From contig JAODTK010005844.1 of NCBI GenBank assembly GCA_026419785.1, forward strand, positions 124,001 through 188,000: 64,000 nucleotides of DNA, read 5' to 3'. Made by a program: the position numbers and the translations under genes. Origin of the DNA: Sclerodactyla briareus. Taxonomy: Eukaryota > Echinodermata > Holothuroidea > Dendrochirotida > Sclerodactylidae. This document shows, in pieces, positions 11,482 through 22,507 of the stretch; position 1 is the first letter of the stretch; each line of letters begins with the position of its first letter. Under the pieces are notes generated by a model. It did no database searches and was not told the DNA's origin. It worked only from the letters and a program-made list of their open reading frames with translations.

Positions 11482-14400
11482 GTCTCGCCTGAACTTTGTT
11501 TCAAGGAGAGACTAGTGTCACTTTGTTTGGGTGTGTCTTTCTGTCTGTCTGTCCGTATTTGCGGTTCGATATCTCCTGAACCGGGAAGCCATCATGCTGG
11601 GACCTTGGGGAGGTGCGCGGCTGAAGAGTTGCAGATGTGAATCCACTTTTCATCCCGAAGCCCATACCTCATATGTGAAAATCGCATATTTAACGAAAAT
11701 TGCCCCGGGAGCTTGTGTACAGATATCTCTTGATAGGTAGATGCATTGGGTGATGCCGTTCGGAGTAGGGCACGACCATGAGTCGGTCACTTAACGGGAA
11801 TGTTTCGATGTTTAAAAATGACGATAAACGTGGATTAATTTTTCTACAACTTACCCGAAACATCCGGCTATGTGTTCCGATCTCTTTAGTAGCACGCAGA
11901 TCATTCGAACGCAGCACTCGAAGGAATCCACGCGTCGCATCAGAGCTGTTGTTTTTCATAGCGCCATCATCCGTATTTGATTCGTCACGCTGAAGTATGA
12001 ACATCTTAATGACCGTACCGCTCTGATAACATGTTTGCTCTACGAAAAAAGTTGTAAACCGTTGAGTTCAGTAAAGTTTCCTTTCCAAATCGAACATTCT
12101 CTGACATCGCAGTTTCTCCCTTCTATTCCTCCAAGCAATGAGGACAGTATAATGTTTCTGCCTCCTTTACCTCCAGAGTCTTGCAGCAGAACTTGAGATG
12201 TGTCCAATGGCCTGCGGCTCACATTTTTTAACTTCATTGCGAGAATCACACTGACGACGGATGACATATTTACGTCAGTTGCCTGCCCACTTGTTTTGAT
12301 TTGCCACTAACCAAAGTGTCGCATATGGCCTACTGTCCATGTCCGTTCCGGCCGTTTCCGCTTTTCTTTCTCGAAAATAATGACCTCAGCAGCATCGCTG
12401 CCAGACTTAAAACAAAAACATGTCTCTTAAGCGACGCCGGATTGTTACTTCTGACTTTTTCCCACATGCACTGCGTCATTAAACGTTCTTTCTTGCTGCG
12501 CCAGTCGCTAAGGCAACACTAACTTTTACTAAAGTGAAAATTATTCAGTTATTCCAGCGCACATTTGTATGCAATAGGTACGTAAATCAGTTGCTGAAAC
12601 ATGAAACAACTGTTTGTTACCCCTTTTTTATTTTTAATAATGAATAATAGAGCAACTCACTTGTTTTGACGCATCTCGAATGATTGCAGTCCTGTTGCGC
12701 GTTGAAATGTGAATTGAATGATGCTCTATGTGTTTCGTTGCGCGTCTACATGTCGCCTTCTGTACAAAACACGCGCTTACCGACTCAAAAAATTGATACT
12801 ACCGACTAAATACACGCACTATTAGAACACTATGAATAGTACACCGAATTGAATAGATTCCGGCATGATATATGCTAATTAATTAGTCTAATTTGCCTAA
12901 TTTCGACGATATTTTTGAAGTCGTTGGATTTCGACGAACTCGGTGGAGATGGTGTATCTATAGTCCCAATGCATTTTTACAGTAGGGACGCGGGCACCGA
13001 CGTCCTTAATGTTACTATCCGCATTCACCCTAGTCCATTATCATAATTTATGCATATTTAAAGTTGGTTGAATCCTCAGGAAACTTGTGTTGAGATGGTA
13101 CACCTTTGATTCCAATAAATTTAACAACATTGTAAAGGTCCCTTAAATGTGATATTTGCAATAAATCCCAATTTTGTTCGGCATTTGGTTAACTTGCCAT
13201 TAACCTTTGATTGAATGCAGTTAGGGTGCTCGTAGAGATTTGTCATGGTAATTTTTTTGGGTTCAGTAAGCAACAAACATCTAAAAACAGGTCAAAAGGT
13301 CAAAAGTCAGTTTTAAAAAATGTTCTTATTTTAGGAGTTACAGGCCAAAAGAATAAACTGGCGATTTTTTGGATTGTGATAGTTCTCTGTCTGCTACAAT
13401 AACGAAACCACTCCGCTTCGATCTGACACCTGTCTTCAAGTTTACAGGGGCCTACGGTTGATTTTTTATTACCTTTTTGGGTGTAGCTAGAGCATGTGTA
13501 CTGATTACATATGCTTTTTGGGGCTTGTGCATCACATTGAGGCAAGCATTTTTCATAAAAACGTCATGTCACAAGGTCATTCGAGTCCGAAACTGCCAAA
13601 TAAGAACATTTTCGGCATCATTTCTAGTGACTGTGTGTGTATGGCTGAAATTTTGGGACATGCTGCATATGATCAAGGGTACCATTTTTCAAAAACCCGT
13701 TTATGCATTAAAGGTCATTCAAGGTCATCTTATGGCCTAAAAACTGTCAAATAAAACAGTTCTGCCCAACCTCCAAGACTGTATGCTACCTTTTTAAGAT
13801 GTTAGAGTCTGGGGCACCCTACTGACCACATAATGCTGAAGCAACTATTTATAGCATGCTATCAATAACAAAATGTTGCAATTTTTACTCATTTCAACTC
13901 CTCAGGCATGTTTTTATTTCCATTCACCTTAAATAGTGTTTCCTTCTGGACGACAGAGATTTCATCTATTGTCAAAACTGACTTTTTACCTTGAAGGTTC
14001 CTCCTGCCTGTCATAACCTCTTCTGGCCCCCGACCTGACCATATAAAGTGTAAACACTCAGTCATTGTTTACTTTCTCCCAGGCACCTATTCAGAATGAA
14101 GGGGGTCAGGATACACCTCAGTATCTCTGGTGTGTGAGATAGGGGGGTGGGGGACACTCCATTGGAGTGATAAATGAATCTATGGGTGACATTGAGGATA
14201 TACAGATAAACTTAATTAGATAGGACTAGCTTCCACTATTGAGCTGTGGTCTACCTTAATCTCGCCAACTGTTACATTGAATCAGGTCACTAGGGGTTAT
14301 GCGTTTTAAAATTGCTTGTTCCTGGCGAATGTTTTTTGAATGTTTTGAGTGTCCGATGATGTAGTAAGGGTGGTTCACCATTGGTCCTGAGATAAGTGAA

Positions 14401-14710
14401 TTGAAGAAATGGGTCAACAGAAAGTGTTCTTATTGTCTAATTTGGCATAATTCAGGGGCAATTATTAATAATTTTTAATTAGTATTATTATTATTATTAA
14501 TTCGTCACATTTCACAAAACTTATATGGTAGACATTGTCAATAAGCAGTCCCTTCGGATTTGAAATTGGTCACTGCTAGTAGGCGTTTCTGTCAAATTGC
14601 TATACCAACCCTTAAGCATCATTAAATGCCTTTGTAATTGTTCGCAATTGTGACTAATAGATGAAAACACGATCGCTTAAAAACAGTCGAGACACTTGGG
14701 CGGTGCGCCC
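11482..14710 (+). mobile_element. HINE/Helentron-like element, copy B, interrupted
   Basis: It begins with GTCTCGCCTG (11482-11491) after a T run, then a CTGT microsatellite (11531-11556) and the family phrase GTTCGATATCTCCTGAACC. It ends with CAGTCGAGAC (14684-14693, 9 of 10 to the family inverted repeat), then GGGCG-GTG-CGCCC (14698-14710), a perfect 5-bp stem. Alignment with copy C shows a foreign insertion of about 1.05 kb between roughly 11775 and 12825. Internal sequence 13220-13780 carries AGGTCA/GGTCAAAGGTCA motifs. There is no protein-coding capacity of its own. Confidence 0.7.
11775..12825 (-). other. Insertion within copy B; possible minus-strand coding remnant
   Basis: Copy C runs straight from GATGCCGTTCGGAGTA to the ACACGAACTGATTAG-like core, whereas here about 1.05 kb intervenes. 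On the minus strand a 75-residue frame (12267-12040) starts MSSVVSVILAMKLKNVS and is followed by a second frame (12004-11690) in another phase. Upstream, at about 12520-12507 on the minus strand, is GTTGCCTTAGCGAC, resembling an RFX X-box. I do not recognise the product. It could be a captured gene fragment, another transposon, or chance. Confidence 0.35.
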
Positions 14711-16250
14711 TGTTGATGTCCGTGGTGACGCACCTATAATACCGGGTACTTGATTGGAACTACAACCTACATTGCAAGAATAACTAGGACAAACATTGAG
14801 AAGTACACGCAAAACCGTTTGCCCACCGGATTTATCTTTGTTTCAAAATTTCTGGGTTTTCCAATCAGGAGAAAATTATGAACAAATTGTTCGTTACTCA
14901 GCGTGTGCGTGTCCCGACTCAGATGAACAGCTGCATTCCAGTTTCGGAGCCGAATTTCCACACCGTCAGAATAATCTGACCTGATACTAACTGGAGGTTG
15001 AAACAGTTTGAATTAATCACGCACGCATGATCGGCTACTGCTTCAGCCATAGGTAACCTATGGTGAGCGATATTATTGTTAGATTTTCGAACGCAACCGC
15101 GCGCCTTATTTTAGGGTACCGGAAACTGTACGAAATACGCCGAATTGACGGCAAACTGTGCAAAATACCGACAATTGACGGCATCCACGCGTGCGTAGAT
15201 GCGTTATATCGGCATCATCGGGCATCATACCGGAGCGCCTATGCAAGCATGAGTCGTTGCATGTACCGTGTCCTCTATGCCCCAAAACAGCGCTCCTCAC
15301 GAACAGTGGTTATAGTGACATGTGATTCCGGCGACTGATCGCATTTCGTCAGAATATTAAATATGTTCTGTTTGCAGCCTCCTCTAGTTCGAGCTTCAAT
15401 TTTTCTAGCTTAGTTCACTCTGCTGTACTCCTTTCACCCTTAATGTTGTTTCTCTCTGCCAGACGAAATCGATTTGTATTTTCGAATTAATTATGTTGTT
15501 TCTATGCTTCCTTAATGAATCAGCTGACTTCTATTATGTGGCCCGTGTATTCTGAAACATGGGGTGCGTTTTTGTCGACTGTTAGTGATAGCTACGTTTG
15601 CACCGGCGACCGCGAACGCGCAAATGGATCATTTGACCAGTAATCCAGCCGTTGTCATGTCAAGGAGTCGTATTTTTGGTATACAAAATCAGTGCTAGCA
15701 TTTGCGTGCCTAACTATCAGTCTCCTGGGACGTAGCTCTTGTTAGATGATGTAATGGCGTCACCTGACTCGATAGCCAATCAGGTCCCTCAATGATGGCG
15801 AATTGCATCTCGTCACTGAAGACGTTCCAAGATCTTGCACGATGACTCCTATACCTTAACTATGCGGCGGGGAAACCGTCGAGAATTCGCATATAGAGAT
15901 GTAAACCAACTGATGTGTTTCACGATGTTACACAGCAAAAGTGCATGTTGCACTCTCCTACTTCGAATTTGTGTCACTGTCACTAGCGGGAGGTTTGACA
16001 GGCCCCAATTGACAACGCGGTCTAATGTCGCTCTTCCAGTTGATGTAATAGCTCCATGATCGGCATGATCGGGTTGACCTGACGCCACCGAATGTGCGTT
16101 GGAAATGAATGTCCTTTGTGCATCATCCATCCATCCATCTTTTTCGATGTCTAAAATTGATTCATGTTGCACTCCCTATACCCTTTGATGTACATGAGGA
16201 ACTAGTCATCCTTGGTGTTCGCAAAGTCTGATTATCATAACAACAATGGA
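14711..16250. other. No gene recognised
   Basis: Unique-looking DNA with small chance ORFs (for example 15060-15338 plus). No family motif, RNA gene or clear repeat was identified. Confidence 0.45.
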
Positions 16251-16309
16251 TTCGGTCAAAATGTCTCGTCGTGCCAAAATGGGTCAGTTTGAGCGTCATA
16301 TGACTAAAA

Positions 16310-16800
16310 TGCTTCTCCTCCCACTTAGGCTTTAGATGATCATAACAGTTGGTCAGTATCTCATTGACATGGTACTTTTTTATGGGAGTTCAGACGTAGA
16401 GGTCGAACGTCATCTAGGTTTCCCATTTTGCCGTTTTGGCTCGAACGATCCGCAGGCGCATCTACTCCTATAGATCGAGTATTATGAAAGCTTGTACTAT
16501 TAGCCTTGACCATGGTCAATATGGGATGTCCGGGGGGGAATTTTAGTTGCCAAATGTATCTTGGGGGTCAATTTCGGCCATTGCGCGAACAGTCACGCGG
16601 CTCTTACTCCTACATACGATCGGATGATTATGAAGTTGGTCAGTATTTACACGCCTAATGGGTCAATAGGATGTTCAGGAATGTGATGCCGGGTTATCAG
16701 GTCAGTTTCGGTCATCTTGCTCGAACGGTCCAACGCGGCGTCCCACTCCTACCGATAGATAGGATAATTATTAAAGTTGGTTAGTATCATCATTGACCAA
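16310..16800 (+). repeat. Degenerate tandem repeat, unit about 140-150 bp, four units
   Basis: The phrase CTCCYA..ATAGATCG.ATTATGAAAGTTGGTCAGTAT recurs near 16315, 16464, 16608 and 16747, each followed by a TTGACC/GGTCAAT word and, a little later, TTTCGG.CAT...CGAACGGTCC. Confidence 0.65.
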
Positions 16801-18918
16801 TGATTACCTATGAGCATAGTCAAAGATAATCTGAGGAACTCACTAAAAAATATTAACATTTCTACACGGGACTGCTGGCAAATTGATAGGTGGGCAACTG
16901 TGCCATTGACACAGTGACACCTTGTTAATGTGATTCGCGTTGTAGAACTCCCAGCACTCCCACCCAAAACGCCCCATTCCTGACCCCACTCGAACCGCAC
17001 AAAATGCAAACCTAAATTATTCACAATCCCCCCCCCGGCCCTACCCGGAGGACCCCACGTGTCACCCTCTACCTCCACCCTCGTCCTACCCTTACCTGCC
17101 CAACTAATAACCCACGCCTATCCACGTCCACCCCCAAATGATGTCTCAGGATGTCCCCGCTACGTATACACTACTCATTTCTGGGGATATTACCGCTAGC
17201 TCTCTGATAGGCACAATTATGAGATCGGGCCCCCGACACATTTTCGGAACCTATAAAATAGGGTCTTCTGTTCAGGCTTTTTCCGGTATGTCTTACTCAA
17301 CTTGGCCTAATTAGAATGCTAATATAACCTGTGATTATCTCTATAACATAAATCTGCTGTTCTCGAGTCGATCTCGATCAAATGCACTTATTATTTCAAT
17401 GGTTCCAATCTTATCATATGACCACGTCGTTACAACACAATATCGTTATATACCTATTCTCTTTACTAACTCTGTTCTAGTATATCGGCCGGCATTTTAC
17501 GTGTACTTCTACCTTCTTCGGCTAGCTTATAGTAACACAGTACATTATTGATAAAGACTGCTTCAGGACTTGCACTTGCTCGTACGGGATAATATACTGT
17601 ACCATGTGAAAAACACCCGGAGAAGACATGACTGAACTCGTCTCTACTAAATCCTTGTATCAACCTTCTTCGTGTAGCTTAGTTAACCTGGACATTGTAT
17701 TAGGAATATTAGATTGGACAGCTCCGAGAATATACATGGATATTGGTACCATGAAACCACCGGGAAAGATGAACTCGTATACCTACTAAAAATAAGCTTG
17801 TACCAAACGGGCTGGTCATGTATTCTACCGAACATACGGCCAAATATTTTTGGAAAGGGCTCAGTCAATCCTTACAAAAAAGAAGAGAGGAGCTGGGACC
17901 GAACGCGCAAAATAGTTTGCACACTTGCACCCCTCTATTCGATGTTGTTTTCGATCGCGCACGCAGCCCTTCTGCCCCTGCAAATTACAACTTGCAAACG
18001 GAATATAGAAACAGAAGGCGTTCGAGACGGACCGTCAAGAAAACGAATAGGGGTTTGCTTGTAACTGACAATGTTATCGTTATTTCAAACACCGTGTTTT
18101 AACAACAGTTTGGGTTCTTTTCTAACATGTTTAACAGTTTAACCTTGTGGAATTTTGCCCCAGAAATTGAACTATCGGTACCCTCTATAACATGCATACA
18201 CCTGGTTTATACTGTCATATTATAGTTTTCTCATAGCGATGCACTGGTGCCGTAGTCCAAAGCTTCGTCTTCGATGATTGGAGGTGCGGAAGTGTCATAT
18301 AGGCGTTATAGTATAGTTGTAGCATAAACTCTTGTCGCCTCCGATAGTTACCTACGACCATAGTGATGACCCCCCCCTCTCGATATACTTGCACCATAGT
18401 GAGAGGAGCGGTGTGAAGATTGAAGTATCTTCCTCGAACTGATTGTAGTCTGGATCTCTACCCTACAGCCATACCGGGCTGATCCAAATACACTGAGTAC
18501 GTGGGGGAAGGAGGGGGAGGGGGGGAGAGGGCGTTGCTAGAATCTCACAAAAGTTGCCTGTATTCTATTGCAATCTTTGCAATCAACGCACGGCCACGTG
18601 GCATCTGTGGTACGTTTGAATATGACATTTTAACACGAACTTTAGTAACATGCTGCTACTTTTAGCAGTCAAGTCTTCAAGGGGAGGAAAATAGTTTGTT
18701 CACTTTGTTGACATGTCGAGCCTATCATTTGACAAAAATGGGGCATTCACAGCTAAATTCATGGAAAACCCCAGTTTGTGCAACTGTTTTCAAGCCTTTT
18801 TCGTTAAAGGAGGACACTGAATTCAAGCAATTTAGCAATGGTCGTTTGTATGAGAAGGTCCAATAAAACCAGGAGTGTATATAGAACAGACTTTATTCTC
18901 TTTCCAAAATATATTTTC
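16801..18918. other. No gene recognised
   Basis: Chance ORFs on both strands without motifs. A C-rich pyrimidine stretch lies at 16960-17100 and a G-rich purine stretch at about 18502-18530. Confidence 0.45.
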
Positions 18919-19930
18919 GTCTCGCCGGAACTTTGTTCAAGGAGAGAAATAGGGTCACTTTGTTGTGTGTGTGTGGTCTGTTCGTCTGTTGTTCGGTTCT
19001 GTGGGGGTGTCTGTCTGTCTGTACGTCTGTCTGATATGTGCAGGTTCGATATCTCCTGAACCGGGAAAGCCATCATTGCTGGGCCTTTTTGTGGAGGTGC
19101 GCGGTGAAGAGTTGCCGGAATGTGCTCCACTGTTCCGTCCCGAAAGACCATACTCATTGGCATAAATTTGCATGATTAAGAAAATTGGACCGGGAGCTTG
19201 TGTACAGATATCTTTGATCGGTAGATGCATTGGTGATGCCGTTCGGAGTATAGTATATAACAACTATGGATGAGTACACGAACTGATTAGATTCCTGGCA
19301 TGATATATGATAACTAAGTAGTCCAATTGCATAATTTCTGCGATATTCTTGAAGTTCGTTGGATTTCGACACAACTCGGTAGAGATGGTTTATCTATAGT
19401 CCAAATGAATTTACGGTAGGGACGAGGTCAACAAAAAGTTCATTTCATGTTACTAATTCGCATTACCTAGTTAATTTGCATAATTATGCAGAATTAAAAG
19501 TGGGTTGAATCCTCAGGAACTTGGTTGGAGATGGTTACACTTCGATCCTGATAAATTTAACACAGGCACCAAATGTCAATAAAAGGAGATTTAATGTGAA
19601 TTAATTTGCCTAATTTTTTTTTTTAAAAAAACGTTATATGTTCTGTCACTCAAAGGGCCATTCAAGGTCCACTTTATGGACCCCAAAACTGTCAACTAGA
19701 ACAGTTCCGCACACAAACCTCCAGAGACTGTATGATACCTTTTTAAGAATGGTTAAGTCTTGGGGCACCTAGCTACCAGCATGATGCTGAAAGGATATTA
19801 TTATAGCCTGCTAGCAAAAAAAATGTTGCAGAGTTTTACTCATTTCAACCCATCAGGTATGTTATTTCCATTCAGCTTAACTAGTATTCCTATCTGTGAC
19901 AGACAGATATTTCATCTATTTTCAAAAACA
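18919..19930 (+). mobile_element. HINE/Helentron-like element, copy C, 5' part
   Basis: It starts GTCTCGCCGG (18919-18928, 9 of 10 to the family end), then a GT and CTGT microsatellite (18964-19034), GTTCGATATCTCCTGAACC and a core that aligns with copy B through ATTTCATCTATT near 19910. It then departs abruptly from copy B at about 19930. The 3' part of the same alignment resumes near 25485. Confidence 0.7.
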
Positions 19931-20279
19931 TTGCCTTGTGATTCCATCGCCAACGGCAAAGGAATCTATGCGGTCACGCAAGTATGTGTGTAATTGTGTG
20001 TGGGTGTGTTGGGTGCGTGGGTGGTGTGTGTGGGTGTGTGTGTATGTGACACATTTTGTCCGGACGATAATGGAAAACGCAAGGGATGTATGAAGTTCAT
20101 AGTCGGCATGCAGGGTCTTCATGTGGTTTGAGTTGATCTCTATTTCTTCTGTTTGCCCGTTCAGGTCACCAAATGTCAAGAGAGGCCAAATCTGCAAATA
20201 TTAAAAAGGGCAATAACCATATTAGCAAGGTCCTACATCGCTGACCTTCTGGGACTAGTTGCGATGATGAGAGGGAACA

Positions 20280-21870
20280 TATTCAAACATAACGGTAGTG
20301 TCATCCAAGGTCATTCCAAGGTCAATAGGGGTATAAAAAACTAGTTTTTTTTGCATACCTGGGAAAGGGAACCGAACATCTGCCGAGGTTGGAAGGTTGC
20401 GCCATGTTTGGTTTGATCCACTCATTGACCCCTAACCGGTGTGACCTTGACCTCAATTTGACCTTTACCTGTTTTGGCCCCCGAATAAAATTTTCGTGGC
20501 CATTTTCGGATCTCAAAGGTAACTTCTGATTGAAATGGACCATCACTTGACCCATGTACCTGTGTGGCGAGATATCAGAGGTCAAGTTTTTCATTTGACT
20601 TTAGTGCAGTTAGGATGTCTATAGTGATTTTTGGTGTGTTTTTAGAACGTGGTCAAACTACCTCTGATGATGAGGTCCAAAGGTCAACGGTCAATCTCGA
20701 ATAGATGTGCCTATTTTTAGAGTGACAGGGCAAAGAAATAAAACTGTCCATTTTGTGAATATGTGACAGAGCTCTGTGTTCTGAATATACGAAATAAACT
20801 ACCCCTTTTTCAATCGGGCAGCTCGGTTCTCAATTACAAGGGGTCAAAGGTTGGTTTTGATACCTTTTTGGCAAGAGCATTGCAGTATACTTCGGGATAC
20901 TTAATGCCGTGTAGGACTGCGTGCATCTCATCGAGAGGTAACATTTTTCATAAAGTGTCATGTCATCAAAGGTCATTTGAGGTCACTTATGGACCAAAAC
21001 GAATATTTTTGGAACAACTTACATTGACATTGCTTGGCAATGTTTTGAAGTTTCAGGCAGGGTGTACATCCTGGCCGAGAACATTTTTCATACAAACCAT
21101 CATGTTAGCAAAGGTCTTCAAGGTCACGTATGGGCAGAAAACTGCCAAATAGTATGTGTTTCCGCAACAACTCCCAGAGACCTTTCCTGAATGTGGTTTG
21201 GTATTTCCAGGACACAGTGTGTCCCATCTAGGGTTACATTTTTTATAAAAACGGTCGCGTCATCCAAGGTCATTAAAGGTCAATTAGAGGTCAAAAACCT
21301 AGTTTTTTGGCCATAACACTGGAAACCATATGTCTGCCGGGTGGGTGTGTAGCCAAAGTGTCCATCAGTGACCTCCACTGTGTGGACCTTTGACCTCAAT
21401 TTGACCTTTAACCTTGTTTTGGCGAATCAAATTTTTGTGGCCATTTTCGAATCTCAAAGGTCCTTCCGATCGAAATGGTCCATAAATTTGCCCCTGTGAC
21501 CTTTGTGGCAAGATATGTACAGAGCTCTGCGTGTCTGAAATACACAAAACAACTCCGTTGCCATCGGCACTTGGTTCTCAATTACAAGGGATTCAAAGGT
21601 TGTTTTGATACCTTTTTTGGCAATAGCATCGCAGTATACTTTGGGGTACACCTGCTTGTAGGACTGCATGCATTTCATTGAGAGTACATCAGTTCAATAA
21701 AAACCTGCATGTCCCATCAAAGTCCTTCAAAGTCACTTATGGACAAAAACTACATGTTTTTTGGACAACTTCAGTGTCATTGCGTGGCATTGTTGAAATT
21801 TCCAGACCTTTGTACGTCATAAGGTGTTGTTCTGGTCACAACAAGGATAATTATTGCCTTGATTATTTCT
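20280..21870 (+). repeat. Tandem duplication of an AGGTCA-rich unit, period about 750-960 bp
   Basis: 20280-20575 matches 21250-21505 (shared words CAAGGTCATT, CTCAATTTGACCTTTA and GTGGCCATTTTCG). Then 20765-21060 matches 21510-21800 (shared TTCTCAATTACAAGG, TTTTGATACCTTTTTTGGCAA-like and CAGTATACTT). The first unit has about 185 extra bases (20580-20765) that are absent from the second. AGGTCA and its reverse complement TGACCT recur many times. Confidence 0.8.
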
Positions 21871-22474
21871 GCGTTTAATGAGTTTTGTTAGCATGTTATT
21901 TTGATTTACCTACTGCTCTTTCACAGTAATTTAGTGTTTTTTTTCCCCTTGCATTTCAATTTGACTAACCAGTCCATGGTCTCTAATATTGGCCAGCCAG
22001 TTCTGATACAAATCGCATTTATCACTGTCTGACATCTTGTCTGATGTAGTCTTCATTTGGCACTTGACCTGGGCTTCCCTTGAACTCCCTAAAATAGCAG
22101 CAATATTCAACAGAAGAACTTGCCCTGCACTGTGGGCTGACGGGTCTATCTAGCCAGTGAACTCCCCCAGTGACCATTGTTTAGGTTGGCCTGATTATAG
22201 CTCTGTCCTCACCCTGTTTGGTCTATTGGGCTGGGAAGTACATGTATTCTTACATTTGTCTTTAAAAGCTGGCCTTGGAACAATATTCGCATGAAATTTT
22301 GTAGCCCTGTTTTCAATAGCTGTCTGCTTCAGTTTGTTATTTATGTATTTGATCAACTGAATGGGAGAGATTACCAATATGACCCCTAATTCCACTTGAA
22401 TAACTGATGATGATCGTATTAGGGATCGCAGAGAAGATCTCTTGAAGTTTTCTTATAATTATATCTTATAGTTA

Positions 22475-22507
22475 TATCCCCGTGACACGGGAAGTGTCAT
22501 GGGGATA
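22475..22507. repeat. Short hairpin, possible MITE terminus
   Basis: TATCCCCGTGACAC (22475-22488) pairs with GTGTCATGGGGATA (22494-22507) at 13 of 14 positions around a 5-nt loop. A partner end was not located. Confidence 0.7.
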
